Assembly (NCBI GenBank): GCA_000209465.1
Contig: GL890585.1
Coordinates: 1 to 64,000 of the forward strand
Origin: Lachnospiraceae oral taxon 107 str. F0167
GTDB lineage: Bacteria; Bacillota; Clostridia; Lachnospirales; Lachnospiraceae
Length of the DNA stretch: 64,000 nt
Direction of reading: 5' to 3'
Position numbers and translations under genes: made by a program. The notes beneath the pieces are model-generated. The model was given only the letters and a program-made list of their open reading frames with translations, was not told the DNA's origin and did not search any database. Of this stretch, positions 8,085 through 18,681 are shown piece by piece; positions within the stretch are counted from its first letter, which is position 1, and every line of letters begins with the position of its first letter.

Positions 8085-8221
8085 AAATTCCTATATATTA
8101 TGTACGCATTTAGAAAATATATTGTAAACAGTATGTAAGATATAAAAGGTAAATATCGTATATACTATATATAGACAATAAGATGTCACTTTGTAAAGTG
8201 TATAGGATAGAAGGAGGAATG

Positions 8222-8596
8222 ATGAAAAAAGGTTTAATCAAATCAGTAGCGGTTTTATTTGCAGCATTTAGTCTTGGAGGTGTGGTAGTTCCCCCTATGA
8301 CAGCACAAGCAGAGGTTTTGGAGCGTATGCCGGCAGACAGAGGCGAGTGGCGTAAAGACGAGCACGGCTGGTATTATATGTTGAATGTAAATTCCGGTAT
8401 GGGATATGTTAAGAGTAGCTGGACAAAGGATAACGGTAAGTGGTACTACTTTGATAAATGGGGCTATATGTATAGAGATGCATGGATTCCATATAAGGGA
8501 GACTATTACTATGTAGGTGCTGACGGAGCAATGTGGTATAATGCAACTACTCCTGACGGCTATAGAGTAGACGGTAACGGTAAGTGGATTAGATAA
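8222..8596 (+). CDS. Small secreted protein with cell-wall-binding-like repeats
   Basis: A 124-residue exported protein: signal peptide to about residue 31 (cleavage after AQA), then aromatic repeats WRKDEHGWYYM, WTKDNGKWYYFDKWGYMY, YKGDYYYVGADGAMW and YRVDGNGKWIR. These resemble choline-binding/glucan-binding (CW_binding_1) repeats, W..d..g.WYYf...G.m, that attach proteins to wall polymers. There is no catalytic domain. Two adjacent ATG codons (8219, 8222) follow GGAGG; the second has the better spacing. A strong terminator follows at 8611, so it is expressed alone or after the protease. Confidence 0.85.
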   Translation: MKKGLIKSVAVLFAAFSLGGVVVPPMTAQAEVLERMPADRGEWRKDEHGWYYMLNVNSGMGYVKSSWTKDNGKWYYFDKWGYMYRDAWIPYKGDYYYVGADGAMWYNATTPDGYRVDGNGKWIR

Positions 8597-8610
8597 ACCG
8601 TATATTATAA

Positions 8611-8638
8611 AAAACCTCAAGGTCTTCCTTGAGGTTTT
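8611..8638 (+). terminator. Rho-independent terminator
   Basis: AACCTCAAGG and CCTTGAGGTT pair around loop TCTT, with AT-rich flanks (TTTTAT after the stem). Confidence 0.85.
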
Positions 8639-8740
8639 ATTAGCATATAAGTAAAATTTGTGCTATAATATATATGATAATTATAAATTTATCTTTCTAA
8701 AAAGCTTTGGTAGTATTACTTACAGGCAAAAGGAGGAAAT

Positions 8741-9142
8741 ATGTTTTATTGGGGAGTTTTATTTGCTATATTTGCCATTGGAGAGATTCTGATTCCCGGA
8801 TTGGTTTCGGTATGGCTGGCTATTGCAGCACTTATTATGATGCCGATATCTTTGTTTGTTAAATCACTTGAGATACAGGCAATCATATTCTGTGTACTTT
8901 CATTGATCTTTATAGCATTCTTTAGAAAGATCTTTAAGTTTTATTTGAACGGTAAGGAGAGTTTTGGCACAGAAAAGGTGAAGATAGTAAAGCTTACATC
9001 TGTAGAAAATGATAATTATATCTATGATGTGAGATTTAAGGGCGGTATATGGACGGCTATTGCCAATTTAGAACTGAAACCCGGAGATATTGCAAATATT
9101 GTCAAGTTCGAGGGCAATAAGATAATTCTTGGCAGAAACTAA
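8741..9142 (+). CDS. NfeD-like membrane protein
   Basis: A 133-residue short NfeD-type protein. The N-terminal half has two or three membrane helices (about 2-65). The C-terminal part (about 75-133) is the small OB-fold domain typical of NfeD, facing the cytoplasm. It starts after AGGAGGAAAT and is followed 24 bp later by an SPFH-domain gene. NfeD and SPFH (stomatin-like) proteins are a well known paired system in membrane microdomains; the pairing here supports both calls. Confidence 0.85.
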   Translation: MFYWGVLFAIFAIGEILIPGLVSVWLAIAALIMMPISLFVKSLEIQAIIFCVLSLIFIAFFRKIFKFYLNGKESFGTEKVKIVKLTSVENDNYIYDVRFKGGIWTAIANLELKPGDIANIVKFEGNKIILGRN

Positions 9143-9166
9143 TTTATTTAAAGGAGACATTAAAAT

Positions 9167-10078
9167 ATGGGCTACGCAATTATTATTGTTTTGTTGGTTA
9201 TTATTTTGTTAATTACGGTTAAATCAATAAAGATAGTACCCGAGTCAAGGGTATATGTGGTTGAGAGACTTGGAAAGTATTCTCAGGGACTTCGTTCGGG
9301 ACTGCATTTTATAAATCCCTTCTTTGACAGAATAGCAAAGGTGATTTCATTAAAGGAGCAGGTTGTAGACTTCCCGCCACAGCCGGTTATTACAAAGGAT
9401 AATGCAACTATGCAGATAGATACCATAGTGTATTTCCAGATAACGGATCCCAAGCTTTATACCTATGGTGTAGAAAGACCTATATCAGCTATTGAGAATC
9501 TTACAGCCACAACTCTTAGAAATATAATAGGTGATATGACTGTAGACCAGACTCTCACATCCAGAGATACCATAAATACGGCAATGAGATCGGAGCTTGA
9601 TGAGGCTACAGATCCGTGGGGTATAAAGGTAAACCGTGTGGAGTTAAAGAGTATTCTGCCACCTGAAGATATCAGAGTTGCGATGGAAAAAGAGATGAAG
9701 GCGGAGCGTGAGAAGAGAGCAAATATTCTTGAAGCTCAGGCTAAGAAAGAGAGTGCCATCCTTGTTGCAGAGGGTAATAAGCAGGCTGCTATATTAAATG
9801 CAGAGGCTGAGAAAGAGACCGCTATAAAGAGGGCGGAAGGACAGGCGCAGGCTATACTTGCAATTCAAAAGGCACAGGCTGAGTCTTTAAGAGTGCTTTC
9901 AGAGGCTGATCCAAGTCAAAAGGTACTTACATTAAAAGGACTTGAGGCATTCCAAAAGGTTGCCGACGGAAAGTCAACAAAGATTATTATACCTACAGAG
10001 CTTAGCGGTCTTGCATCATTAGCTACAAGTTTTGCAGAGTTGAATCAAAAAGTTGAACTTAAAAAAGAAGAAAAATAA
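9167..10078 (+). CDS. SPFH/stomatin-like (band 7) membrane protein
   Basis: A 303-residue slipin/QmcA-type protein. One N-terminal membrane helix (about 2-20) precedes the SPFH domain (VPESRVYVVERLGKY ... LKSILPPEDIR, about 24-175) and a long Ala/Glu/Lys-rich coiled coil (about 170-245). Such proteins form large rings in the membrane and organise lipid and protein domains. The strong GGAGA ribosome site lies 8 bp before the ATG. It is the second gene of a two-gene unit with NfeD, closed by a terminator at 10095-10125 that also serves the opposite kinase gene. Confidence 0.9.
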   Translation: MGYAIIIVLLVIILLITVKSIKIVPESRVYVVERLGKYSQGLRSGLHFINPFFDRIAKVISLKEQVVDFPPQPVITKDNATMQIDTIVYFQITDPKLYTYGVERPISAIENLTATTLRNIIGDMTVDQTLTSRDTINTAMRSELDEATDPWGIKVNRVELKSILPPEDIRVAMEKEMKAEREKRANILEAQAKKESAILVAEGNKQAAILNAEAEKETAIKRAEGQAQAILAIQKAQAESLRVLSEADPSQKVLTLKGLEAFQKVADGKSTKIIIPTELSGLASLATSFAELNQKVELKKEEK

Positions 10079-10094
10079 ATAAGGAAAATATGCT

Positions 10095-10125
10095 ATAAGG
10101 GCTTTCGCATTGCGAAAGCCCTTAT
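10095..10125. terminator. Bidirectional terminator between converging genes
   Basis: ATAAGGGCTTTCGC and GCGAAAGCCCTTAT form a 14-bp perfect stem with loop ATT, with T-rich DNA on both sides. It separates the SPFH gene (+) from the sensor kinase gene (-). Confidence 0.9.
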
Positions 10126-10139
10126 TTTAAGTATTATAG

Positions 10140-11540
10140 CTAAACTTCCTTGCTTACAGGTAATGAGAAAATAAACTCGGTTCCTATACCTACGGTGCTT
10201 ATAACATCTATATTTTCACCATGAGTTTGCAGGATTTCCTTGACTATGGCAAGCCCAAGCCCTGTGCCCTTTTTATCCTTACCTCTTGAAAGATCCGATT
10301 TATAAAATCTGTCAAAGACTTTGGATTGCTCATTTTTTGCAATACCTATGCCCGTATCTTTTACTGAAATAAAAATTTTTTCCTTTTTCAGACTGGTCTG
10401 TATGATGATGGAAGAGTTCTGTGAAGAAAACTTTATAGCATTATCAATAAGATTATAAAGTACCTGCTGTATCTTACTTAAATCTGCAATAACATACTGT
10501 GATACATTTATTAAAATCAATTCAATAGTGATATTTTTACTGTTACACTGTACCTCAAAGCTGCTTGCGGTATCCCGTATTACCTTATTTATATCAAAGC
10601 TTGTTTTATTAAGCTTTACGCTCTCAATAGAATCAAGAGAGAGCAGGCTTTCGGTAAGCTTTGTCAGTCTGTTGGTCTCATCTATAACTCTTTGTAAATA
10701 TTTTTCCTGCATTTCAGAGGGGATTGTTCCGTCAAGTATTGCCTCAAGATATCCCTTTATTGAGGTCAGGGGTGAGCGAAAATCATGGGATATATTTGAA
10801 ATAAACTTTTTTTGATAATTTTCCGTATCATCCAGCTTATCCGACATATAGTTTAAGGTTGCAGCCAGATATCCCATTTCGTCATTTGAATGTACATTTA
10901 TTTCATATTTTAAATCACCGTCCGCATAAGCCTTGGCTCCATCGGTTATCTTTTTTAGAGGAGAATAAACTATGCGCTGGAATACTATTAAAATAATCAG
11001 AGAGAGTAAAAATACTATCAATGATGTTATATATACTATATTCAAAATATGATACTGACTTTTAGTAACATTTTTCATGGAAAGATGAATGACCACATAG
11101 CCATAGGTACGGAAATTACCTGTGATAGGTGCGGAAACACTTAAATAGTCTTCAGTAAAGGAATGAAAATAATCACCTACCATAAAGGATTTATTGCCTG
11201 TAGCGGTAGGATCAAAGTCTGAGATGGTTTCAGATACCATTTTATTGTCCGCATCCACTATTATTTTACCGTTTTTATCCATTACCCATATTTTTGCATT
11301 GAGGAATGTAGCCACAGCCTTTAGCTGAGGGTAACTTTCTGCAAGTGAGATATTTTGACCTTCATATACGGTGGAGTAGGTGGAAGCTATAAGATTTGCT
11401 TCATCATAGAGAGTTTGACTTCTTGACTCCACCAGATATGAATATGTCAAATCACTGGAGATAGTGGCTATTGCTATAAAGCCTGTTATTCCAAAAATTA
11501 TATAGGCAAGTATAAATTTCAGATAGAGAGGTATTCTCAT
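10140..11540 (-). CDS. Two-component sensor histidine kinase
   Basis: A 466-residue kinase. Two membrane helices (about 8-28 and 168-190) flank an extracellular sensor of about 140 residues. A HAMP domain follows, then HisKA with the phosphorylated His252 in NISHDFRSPLTS and an ATPase domain with the N, G1 and G2 boxes (LIDNAIKFS, VKDTGIGI, KGTGLGLAIVKEI). Its start codon overlaps the response regulator stop by 4 bp (ATGA), so the two are translationally coupled. The signal is unknown. With the regulator and mutS2 upstream it forms one minus-strand run. Confidence 0.92.
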   Translation of the reverse strand: MRIPLYLKFILAYIIFGITGFIAIATISSDLTYSYLVESRSQTLYDEANLIASTYSTVYEGQNISLAESYPQLKAVATFLNAKIWVMDKNGKIIVDADNKMVSETISDFDPTATGNKSFMVGDYFHSFTEDYLSVSAPITGNFRTYGYVVIHLSMKNVTKSQYHILNIVYITSLIVFLLSLIILIVFQRIVYSPLKKITDGAKAYADGDLKYEINVHSNDEMGYLAATLNYMSDKLDDTENYQKKFISNISHDFRSPLTSIKGYLEAILDGTIPSEMQEKYLQRVIDETNRLTKLTESLLSLDSIESVKLNKTSFDINKVIRDTASSFEVQCNSKNITIELILINVSQYVIADLSKIQQVLYNLIDNAIKFSSQNSSIIIQTSLKKEKIFISVKDTGIGIAKNEQSKVFDRFYKSDLSRGKDKKGTGLGLAIVKEILQTHGENIDVISTVGIGTEFIFSLPVSKEV

Positions 11541-12244
11541 TTTTTGACCTCAAATTTATATCCGATACCCCAAACAGTGGATATTGACCAAAATTGATTG
11601 TCATGTATTTTTTCTCTCAATCTTTTTATATGTACATCCACGGTTCTCGTGTCACCGATATATTCATAGCCCCATATATTGTCAAGAAGCTGCTCTCTGG
11701 TGAATACCTGATTTGGATGGGAGGATAAAAAGTATAGAAGTTCGAGCTCCTTTGGGGGCATTTCTACATTTTTTCCAAGGTAGGTAACGGCATAGTTTGT
11801 TATATTTACCACCAGATCAGGATATTCAACATATTCTCCGCCGTTATGTAAATCCGGAATCGATATATTGCTGCTGTGATAGCGTCTTATTACAGCCTTT
11901 ACTCTGGCAATAAGCTCTTTTGAATCGAAGGGCTTTATCATATAGTCATCCGCACCGAGTTCAAGACCTAAAACCTTGTCAAAGACCTCACCTTTTGCGG
12001 ATAACATTATTATAGGTGTGCCGGACTTTGCCCTGATTTCTCTGCAAACCTGGTAACCGTCTATACCTGGAAGCATAAGATCAAGGAGAATCAGATGCGG
12101 TTTGAACTCATCAAAATCAGCCAATGCAGACTCTCCGTCACCTACTATTTTTGTTTCATAACATTCTTTCATCAAATATAATGAAATCAGCTCTGCTATA
12201 TTTTCATCATCATCTACAATTAAAATTCTTTGCTTTTCTGCCAT
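11537..12244 (-). CDS. Response regulator, OmpR/PhoB family
   Basis: A 235-residue regulator. The receiver domain (about 5-118) has the acidic pocket VDDDE, phospho-acceptor Asp55 in LLDLMLPG and the conserved Lys in MIKPF. The winged-helix DNA-binding domain (about 135-232) ends with the usual RTVDVHIKRLREKI and GIGYKF. RBS AAAGGTGA precedes the ATG. It lies 17 bp after mutS2 and overlaps the kinase gene by 4 bp. Confidence 0.93.
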   Translation of the reverse strand: MAEKQRILIVDDDENIAELISLYLMKECYETKIVGDGESALADFDEFKPHLILLDLMLPGIDGYQVCREIRAKSGTPIIMLSAKGEVFDKVLGLELGADDYMIKPFDSKELIARVKAVIRRYHSSNISIPDLHNGGEYVEYPDLVVNITNYAVTYLGKNVEMPPKELELLYFLSSHPNQVFTREQLLDNIWGYEYIGDTRTVDVHIKRLREKIHDNQFWSISTVWGIGYKFEVKK

Positions 12245-12261
12245 ATTTCACCTTTATTATA

Positions 12262-14619
12262 TTATTTAAAATGCACAATTGTTACAGCATTGCCGCCCTC
12301 ATTAAAGTCTGCAAGAGAGTAGCTTTTTATAAATGACTGTCTCTTCAGATAGGCATGTATGCCCTTTTGTAATGCACCGGTACCTCTGCCATGAATAATC
12401 CTCACTCCGGGCAGATGTGCAAGGAGAGCATCATCCAGGTATTTATCAAGCTCCGAGCAGGCTTCATCCACATTTTTACCTATTACATTTATCTCTGTGG
12501 AGATTGTAGCGGATTTTACCATGGAAGAGCTTTTGCTTCTTGCCTTAGGCTCGGTCTTTACAGACTTTTCCTCGACTAAAGCCACATCGGATATATTGAC
12601 CTGTGATCTTAGTATACCCATTTGAACAAAGAAATTGCCGCTTTGGTTTGGAAGAGAGGATACTATGCCGTCAAGATTCAGACTGATAACATGAACACTG
12701 TCACCAAGTTTAAGCTCCTTAGGTTTTTTAACCTTTTTGGAAGGCTGCGCTATCTCCATGGTCCTGGTATTTTTATTTATGGACTCTCTAAGCCTTGTAC
12801 GCTGTTCCTCAAGAGCCGAACCAAGTCCTGCACCTGAGGCTATTTTATTTATATTTTTTATAGTATCATCCGCAGTTTCCTTGGCTTCTTCCAAAAGCTT
12901 TCTGGCGGCTTCTCTGGCTTCATCCAGAATTTTTTCTTTTCTGAGAGCGAGGTTTTCCTCCTGCTTATCATAATGCCTCTTCAGGCTTTCTATTTCTCGC
13001 TTATATTTTTGAATGGACAATTTATCCTTTTCTATGATTTGTCTGTCATTTTCAAGTCTTGTAAGCAGGTCTTCAAAGTCCTTGGCATCCTTTTCAAGAT
13101 GTGTATCCGCTTCCGAAATGATGTAATCGGGAAGCCCAAGTTTGCCGGCTATGGCAAAGGCATTTGACTTGCCGGGAACTCCTATAAGTATTCTGTAAGT
13201 AGGAGAGAGGGTTGCCACATCAAACTCACAGGAGGCGTTCTCTACTCCGGGCTCATTCAGAGCAAATACCTTTAACTCGCTGTAGTGGGTGGTGGCTATA
13301 CATCTGCTTTTCATCCTGTGCAGGAATGAAAGTATGGATATGGCAAGTGCCGCACCCTCGGTAGGATCGGTACCGGCACATAGCTCATCAAAAAGGCAGA
13401 GTGAATTGGCATCGGCATGGTTTAGGATGTAGACAATATTTTTCATATGCCCCGAGAATGTGGACAGTGACTGCTCAATGCTTTGTTCATCACCGATATC
13501 CGCAAATACATTATCAAATACAGACAGTTCGCTTCCCTCAAATGCAGGTATATGAAGCCCTGACTGCCCCATTAAAGTAAAAAGCCCTACAGTTTTTAGG
13601 GATACGGTCTTACCTCCGGTATTAGGTCCGGTAATAATAAGTAAATCATAATTATCCCCTATTGAAATATTTATAGGAACCACCTTTTTTGTATCCAGCA
13701 GAGGATGCCTTCCCTCTTTTATATTGATATAATGTTTGGAATTAAATTTAGGCTCACTTGCGTTCATCTTCTTTGAGAGATTTGCCTTGGCATATACAAA
13801 ATCAAGGAAGATAAGGGTTTTTGCATTCTGTCTGAGCGGTTCAATATACTGTGCGGATAAAAGACTCAAATTTTCAAGTATTTTTTCTATTTCTTTTTTC
13901 TCATCCATAAACAGTGATTTAAGCTCATTATTCATTTTAATCACAGCAATAGGTTCTATAAATACTGTGGAACCGGTGGCTGACTGGTCATGTATTACAC
14001 CGGAAACCTTGTTTTTGTATTCGCTTTTTATAGGCAGACAGTATGCGCCGTCTCTTTGTGTGATGACGGCATCCATCAGATATTCCCGATGTGCATTTAA
14101 TATATTATTGAGTTCGGTATGCATCTTTGAGTTTATCTGCTTTATTTTTCTCCTGATATGACTAAGTTCGGGAGAGGCATTGTCAGCCATTATTTCTTCT
14201 GAAATAATACATCGGGACAGCTCTTTTTTGAGATCTTTTATCTCATCAAGAGCGCTGAAGTATTCTTCTAAAATATCATAATCTTCTTCATCAAAGTGCA
14301 GTCCGTAGCTTATAGCCTTGGAAGCGGCATTCAGTATGGAGAGAATCTTCATAAGTTCAGGCTGTGAAAGTAAGGATCCGATTTCCAGTCTTTTTAGGGA
14401 GTCGGAGATATCTTTTACCTCAGATAATGAAAGACTTCCTTTCAGTCTGATTCTATCCAATGCGGCGGTGGTATGGCTTTGATTTTTTTGTATTTCCAAA
14501 ATGTCTGTAGACGGTTGCAATTTTGCACAGAGCTTTTTTGCAGGCTCACTGCTTGCCATATCTACCAGGCTGTTTATTATTTTTTCATATTCAAGTATTT
14601 TTAATGTTTTTTTATTCAT
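12262..14619 (-). CDS. mutS2: MutS2 ATPase/ribosome-splitting and recombination protein
   Basis: A 785-residue MutS2, full length for the family. There is no MutS mismatch-recognition domain; the clamp/coiled-coil region comes first, then the ATPase with Walker A GPNTGGKT (331-338), Walker B LCLFDELCAGTDP and the TTHYSELK switch. A coiled coil (about 505-600) and a C-terminal Smr nuclease domain (about 705-785, GRGTGALQKGIHAYL) complete it. MutS2 is known to limit recombination and, in Bacillus, to act on collided ribosomes. It lies upstream of and close to the two-component genes, which may share its transcript. Confidence 0.95.
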   Translation of the reverse strand: MNKKTLKILEYEKIINSLVDMASSEPAKKLCAKLQPSTDILEIQKNQSHTTAALDRIRLKGSLSLSEVKDISDSLKRLEIGSLLSQPELMKILSILNAASKAISYGLHFDEEDYDILEEYFSALDEIKDLKKELSRCIISEEIMADNASPELSHIRRKIKQINSKMHTELNNILNAHREYLMDAVITQRDGAYCLPIKSEYKNKVSGVIHDQSATGSTVFIEPIAVIKMNNELKSLFMDEKKEIEKILENLSLLSAQYIEPLRQNAKTLIFLDFVYAKANLSKKMNASEPKFNSKHYINIKEGRHPLLDTKKVVPINISIGDNYDLLIITGPNTGGKTVSLKTVGLFTLMGQSGLHIPAFEGSELSVFDNVFADIGDEQSIEQSLSTFSGHMKNIVYILNHADANSLCLFDELCAGTDPTEGAALAISILSFLHRMKSRCIATTHYSELKVFALNEPGVENASCEFDVATLSPTYRILIGVPGKSNAFAIAGKLGLPDYIISEADTHLEKDAKDFEDLLTRLENDRQIIEKDKLSIQKYKREIESLKRHYDKQEENLALRKEKILDEAREAARKLLEEAKETADDTIKNINKIASGAGLGSALEEQRTRLRESINKNTRTMEIAQPSKKVKKPKELKLGDSVHVISLNLDGIVSSLPNQSGNFFVQMGILRSQVNISDVALVEEKSVKTEPKARSKSSSMVKSATISTEINVIGKNVDEACSELDKYLDDALLAHLPGVRIIHGRGTGALQKGIHAYLKRQSFIKSYSLADFNEGGNAVTIVHFK

Positions 14620-14722
14620 AATCTATCCTTAAGTTTTATAGCATTCATACAAATGATATCAAATACGGCTAAAGTGTTTTCGCTATTCTAGAGAACATTA
14701 TATCAAAAAAAATTATTGATGA

Positions 14723-14769
14723 CAAAAAAAATAGTCTTAAAATCATAAGATTACTTATGATTTTAAGAC
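14723..14769 (-). terminator. Strong terminator after the membrane protein gene
   Basis: GTCTTAAAATCATAAG (14734-14749) and CTTATGATTTTAAGAC (14754-14769) form a 16-bp perfect stem, followed on the minus strand by ATTTTTTTT. It ends the secA transcript unit. Confidence 0.92.
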
Positions 14770-14777
14770 AGGTTAAA

Positions 14778-15821
14778 TTATCTGTGTGAGAGTTTAAAGT
14801 TTTTGTATGCTTCTCTTGTCTCAGGTGTGAATCCTACAATTGAATTAGGATAGTTCATACCTATATAGGTAAGCAGTGATTCTACCGCACCCTGTGCGTT
14901 TTTATTATTGCTGAGCATAACTCTTTGCTCACGGAACTTTCCGTCTTCATACAGATTGATTTGCAATGAATAATCCACACTTACAGTGATAAAAACATAC
15001 ATTTTATGCTTTGTGATATTATGATAAATCCATACCAGATTGTTAAGATTAAACATATCAAATCCGAACTTGGTATTAAGTATCAGATGATTTTTATGTA
15101 TATAAACTCCAAGAGATTTATCTACATAGTCAGCGATATTTTCAAGCTCACCCAGATTATCTCTAAGATGTTCATCCAGCTCACAAAGTCTTTCATAGGT
15201 ATCCTGATTTTTGGATCTTCTAAACAATGCTACTACTATAACTCCGATACCGAGACCGATAGCCACCAAGGTTATTCCAAGATGCATAGCAATATTGGTT
15301 GTCAAAGAAGTTTTTGAAAGATAGAAGTCATCAAAAAGCTGTCCGGCATCTCTGTAGGTACGATTGGAATCAATCATATCTGCAATCTCTTCCAGAACGC
15401 TGTAGCTGTCATTATTAACCTCCACCATCAAATATGATACAGGAGGCATCTCATCTTCGCCATGCTCCTCATTGGCATATTTATCATACATTTCAATCAT
15501 TGACTTGATTTTTGAATCATTTGGATTGGCTTCCAAAAAATATATCCCGTCATCACCGAAGATGCTGTAAACCTCAGACTTTCCGTCATCTGTTCCGTAT
15601 CCGGTATCCAACATATCATATATGGCTACAGAATAAATACTTTCAGTATCATTCTTTGCAGCTGAAGTAAAATAATATCCGTCTTTGTACATCTTACTTG
15701 CAGAGTTAAAGGTAAGCAATACCTCTGAATTATACCAGGCATAGACCAATCCTCCAAGAATCAGTACCACACCTATAATAATAGATGATAACAAACCGAT
15801 TTTATTATTTTTAATATTCAT
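14778..15821 (-). CDS. Uncharacterised two-helix membrane protein
   Basis: A 347-residue protein I do not recognise. One membrane helix lies near the N-terminus (about 8-29), then an extracellular region of about 145 residues rich in Asp/Glu and Tyr, a second helix (about 178-200), and a cytoplasmic domain of about 145 residues (LGVYIHKNHLILNTKFGFDMFNL...) that may have a PH-like or YcxB-like fold. Its start is 16 bp after the secA stop, and a terminator follows, so it is the second gene of a secA unit. Whether it has any part in secretion is unknown. Confidence 0.8.
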   Translation of the reverse strand: MNIKNNKIGLLSSIIIGVVLILGGLVYAWYNSEVLLTFNSASKMYKDGYYFTSAAKNDTESIYSVAIYDMLDTGYGTDDGKSEVYSIFGDDGIYFLEANPNDSKIKSMIEMYDKYANEEHGEDEMPPVSYLMVEVNNDSYSVLEEIADMIDSNRTYRDAGQLFDDFYLSKTSLTTNIAMHLGITLVAIGLGIGVIVVALFRRSKNQDTYERLCELDEHLRDNLGELENIADYVDKSLGVYIHKNHLILNTKFGFDMFNLNNLVWIYHNITKHKMYVFITVSVDYSLQINLYEDGKFREQRVMLSNNKNAQGAVESLLTYIGMNYPNSIVGFTPETREAYKNFKLSHR

Positions 15822-15837
15822 AATCTCTCCCCGAATT

Positions 15838-18411
15838 TTATAATGTCATTCCCTGTTTACCATGACATTGCTTGTATTTTTTTCCACTTCCGCATGGACA
15901 TGGATCATTAGGATAAACTCTTGCCTCTATACGAATAGGCTTCTTTACGGTACTGTCATCCTTATTTGTACCGGTAACCTTGGCTACAGGCTCTCTTTCA
16001 ACCTTTTGCTCCACCTTGATATGATATAGAATACGCACTGTATCCTCAGCTATTCCTACAGTCATCTCATCAAACATATCATAGGCAGCCATCTTATACT
16101 CTACAAGAGGATCTCTTTGACCAAGTGCCTGTAAGCCGATACCCTGGCGAAGCTGTTCCATATCATCTATATGATTCATCCACTTATTGTCGATAGCTTT
16201 AAGTAAAACTACACGCTCAAGTTCACGAATCTTCTCAGCATCAGGGAATTCGGCTTCTTTTGCTTCATAAAGCTTTACAGCCTCTTCCTTTAGCTTGTGG
16301 ACAAGTTCATCCTTTTTCATATTCTCCACATTGCTGTAATCGGCAGGAGACAGAGGAATGATCGGCAATAAAATTTCGTGGAGTTCTGCAATATTCCACT
16401 CGGAAGAAGGAACCTCATCAGAGATAGCCATATTTACAGAACGCTCTATTATATCGTTTATCATACGAAGAATGGTATCACGCATATTATCGCCCTCTAA
16501 TACCTTATTTCTCTCTTCGTAGATAACTTCTCTTTGTTCATTATTTACTTCATCATATTTCAACAGATTCTCTCTGATACCATAGTTATTGCTCTCTATC
16601 TTCATCTGAGCTTTCTCAATGGCTCTTGTAAGCATGCTGTGCTGAATCTCTTCATTCTCAGGCACACCTATGGCATTAAAAATCTTTATAAGTCTTTCAG
16701 ATGCAAACAGTCTCATAAGATCATCTTCAAGTGAAATATAGAATTTTGATTCACCCGGATCTCCCTGACGACCTGAACGACCTCTAAGCTGATTGTCGAT
16801 ACGCCTGCTCTCATGTCTTTCAGTACCGATTATCTTAAGACCGCCATTCTTTACAGACTCTTCATCCAGCTTAATATCTGTACCACGACCTGCCATGTTG
16901 GTAGCTATGGTTACGGCACCATGTATACCCGCACCTGCTACAATCTCAGCTTCCTTTTCATGGAACTTGGCATTAAGTACCGTATGAGGAATACCCTCTT
17001 TTTTAAGCATCTTTGAAAGCATCTCGGAAGTCTCTATGGTAATGGTACCCACCAAAACAGGCTGTCCCTTGGCATGAGTCTCCTTGATATCCTGTACGAC
17101 CGCATTGAATTTTTCTTTTTTGGACTTATAAACGGCATCCTCATGATCAATTCTTGCGATAGGCTTATTGGTAGGTATGGCAATAACATCCATGCCATAG
17201 GTATTCCTAAACTCCTTCTCCTCGGTAAGAGCGGTACCGGTCATACCTGCTTTCTTTTTAAACTTATTAAAGAAGTTCTGGAATGTGATGGTAGCCAGAG
17301 TTCTTGATTCTCTTTGAACATTTACATGCTCCTTGGCTTCTATAGCCTGATGCAAACCGTCGGAGTATCTTCTACCGGGCATAATACGACCGGTAAACTC
17401 ATCTACTATAAGAACTTCGTCATCCTTTACAACATAGTCCTTATCCCTGAACATAAGGTTATTTGCTCTGAGAGCAAGGATGATACAATGCTGTATTTCA
17501 AGATGCTCAGGATCTGCAAGGTTATCTATATTAAAATATTTTTCTACCTTTTTGATACCTTCTTCTGTAAGGTTTACCACCTTATCCTTTTCATTTACGA
17601 TAAAATCTCCGCTCTCTTCGATTTCATCACCCATAAGGGCACCCATCTTTGTAAACTCGGCACTTGCCTCACCTCTTTCAAGCTGCTTTGCAAGCATATC
17701 ACAAATCTCATAAAGCTTTGTGGATTTGCCGGACTGACCTGAAATAATAAGAGGGGTTCTTGCCTCATCTATAAGGATGGAGTCCACCTCATCGATAATC
17801 GCATAATCGAGTGAACGAAGTACCTGATCCTTTTTATAGATTGCCATATTATCACGAAGATAGTCAAAACCAAGCTCATTGTTGGTGACATATGTGATAT
17901 CACAGGCATACTGCTCCTGTCTTTGCTCCGAGGTCATAGCGTTTAAAACACAGCCTACGCTAAGTCCAAGGAATTTATGAATCTGTCCCATCTCGTCAGC
18001 ATCACGCTGTGCGAGATAATCATTAACCGTTACTATAAGTACGCCTTTGCCTGCAAGGGCATTTAAATATGCAGGACAGGTAGAAACAAGGGTTTTACCC
18101 TCACCTGTTCTCATCTCGGCAATACGTCCCTGATGAAGGACCATACCTCCGATAAGCTGCACTCTGAAATGCTCCATACCTGTAACTCTGACTGAAGCCT
18201 CACGAACGGCAGCAAATGCCTCAGGCAAAATGCTGTCTAAAGTCTCTCCGTCAGCCAGTCTTTGTTTGAACTTTGGTGTAAGCTCTCTTAATTCCTCATC
18301 ACTCATGGCTTGCATAGCAGGGCGTAAACTCTCTATCTTATCAATAACAGGTTCTATTATTCTAAGTTCTCTTTCACTATGTGTGCCAAATATCTTCTCA
18401 ATAAAATTCAT
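15838..18411 (-). CDS. secA: Preprotein translocase ATPase SecA
   Basis: An 857-residue SecA, complete. Motor motifs are present: Walker A RTGEGKT (101-107), the [11 protein letters not shown] box, [10 protein letters not shown] and [10 protein letters not shown]. The C-terminal zinc-binding tail [14 protein letters not shown] is intact. SecA drives Sec-dependent export across the membrane, which the many signal peptides in this window need. RBS GGAGAAA precedes the ATG. Confidence 0.98.
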   Translation of the reverse strand: MNFIEKIFGTHSERELRIIEPVIDKIESLRPAMQAMSDEELRELTPKFKQRLADGETLDSILPEAFAAVREASVRVTGMEHFRVQLIGGMVLHQGRIAEMRTGEGKTLVSTCPAYLNALAGKGVLIVTVNDYLAQRDADEMGQIHKFLGLSVGCVLNAMTSEQRQEQYACDITYVTNNELGFDYLRDNMAIYKKDQVLRSLDYAIIDEVDSILIDEARTPLIISGQSGKSTKLYEICDMLAKQLERGEASAEFTKMGALMGDEIEESGDFIVNEKDKVVNLTEEGIKKVEKYFNIDNLADPEHLEIQHCIILALRANNLMFRDKDYVVKDDEVLIVDEFTGRIMPGRRYSDGLHQAIEAKEHVNVQRESRTLATITFQNFFNKFKKKAGMTGTALTEEKEFRNTYGMDVIAIPTNKPIARIDHEDAVYKSKKEKFNAVVQDIKETHAKGQPVLVGTITIETSEMLSKMLKKEGIPHTVLNAKFHEKEAEIVAGAGIHGAVTIATNMAGRGTDIKLDEESVKNGGLKIIGTERHESRRIDNQLRGRSGRQGDPGESKFYISLEDDLMRLFASERLIKIFNAIGVPENEEIQHSMLTRAIEKAQMKIESNNYGIRENLLKYDEVNNEQREVIYEERNKVLEGDNMRDTILRMINDIIERSVNMAISDEVPSSEWNIAELHEILLPIIPLSPADYSNVENMKKDELVHKLKEEAVKLYEAKEAEFPDAEKIRELERVVLLKAIDNKWMNHIDDMEQLRQGIGLQALGQRDPLVEYKMAAYDMFDEMTVGIAEDTVRILYHIKVEQKVEREPVAKVTGTNKDDSTVKKPIRIEARVYPNDPCPCGSGKKYKQCHGKQGMTL

Positions 18412-18681
18412 TATGGTTTCTCCAAAAATAAATTAGACTATAATACAATAATACACCAAATATAGATTATTGTAAAATTGTCTACTAATCAAACTATTTT
18501 AGCACTTAGCGAGTACTTTAGCAACTTTTAGAAGAAATATTCATATTATGTTCATATATAGACGGTTTAAAGTAAAATAAAAGTCAAAAATAAAGAGATA
18601 AAGGGGTATAAATCAATTTTGAATAGAAAATTTTTTTTATAAGTTGTAGAATAGGATGATAAACATTTGTTAGGAGATAAT

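Noticed and set aside
18437-18681. Riboswitch before the MATE exporter
   Set aside because: The gap has no terminator-type stem or conserved aptamer pattern that I can recognise.
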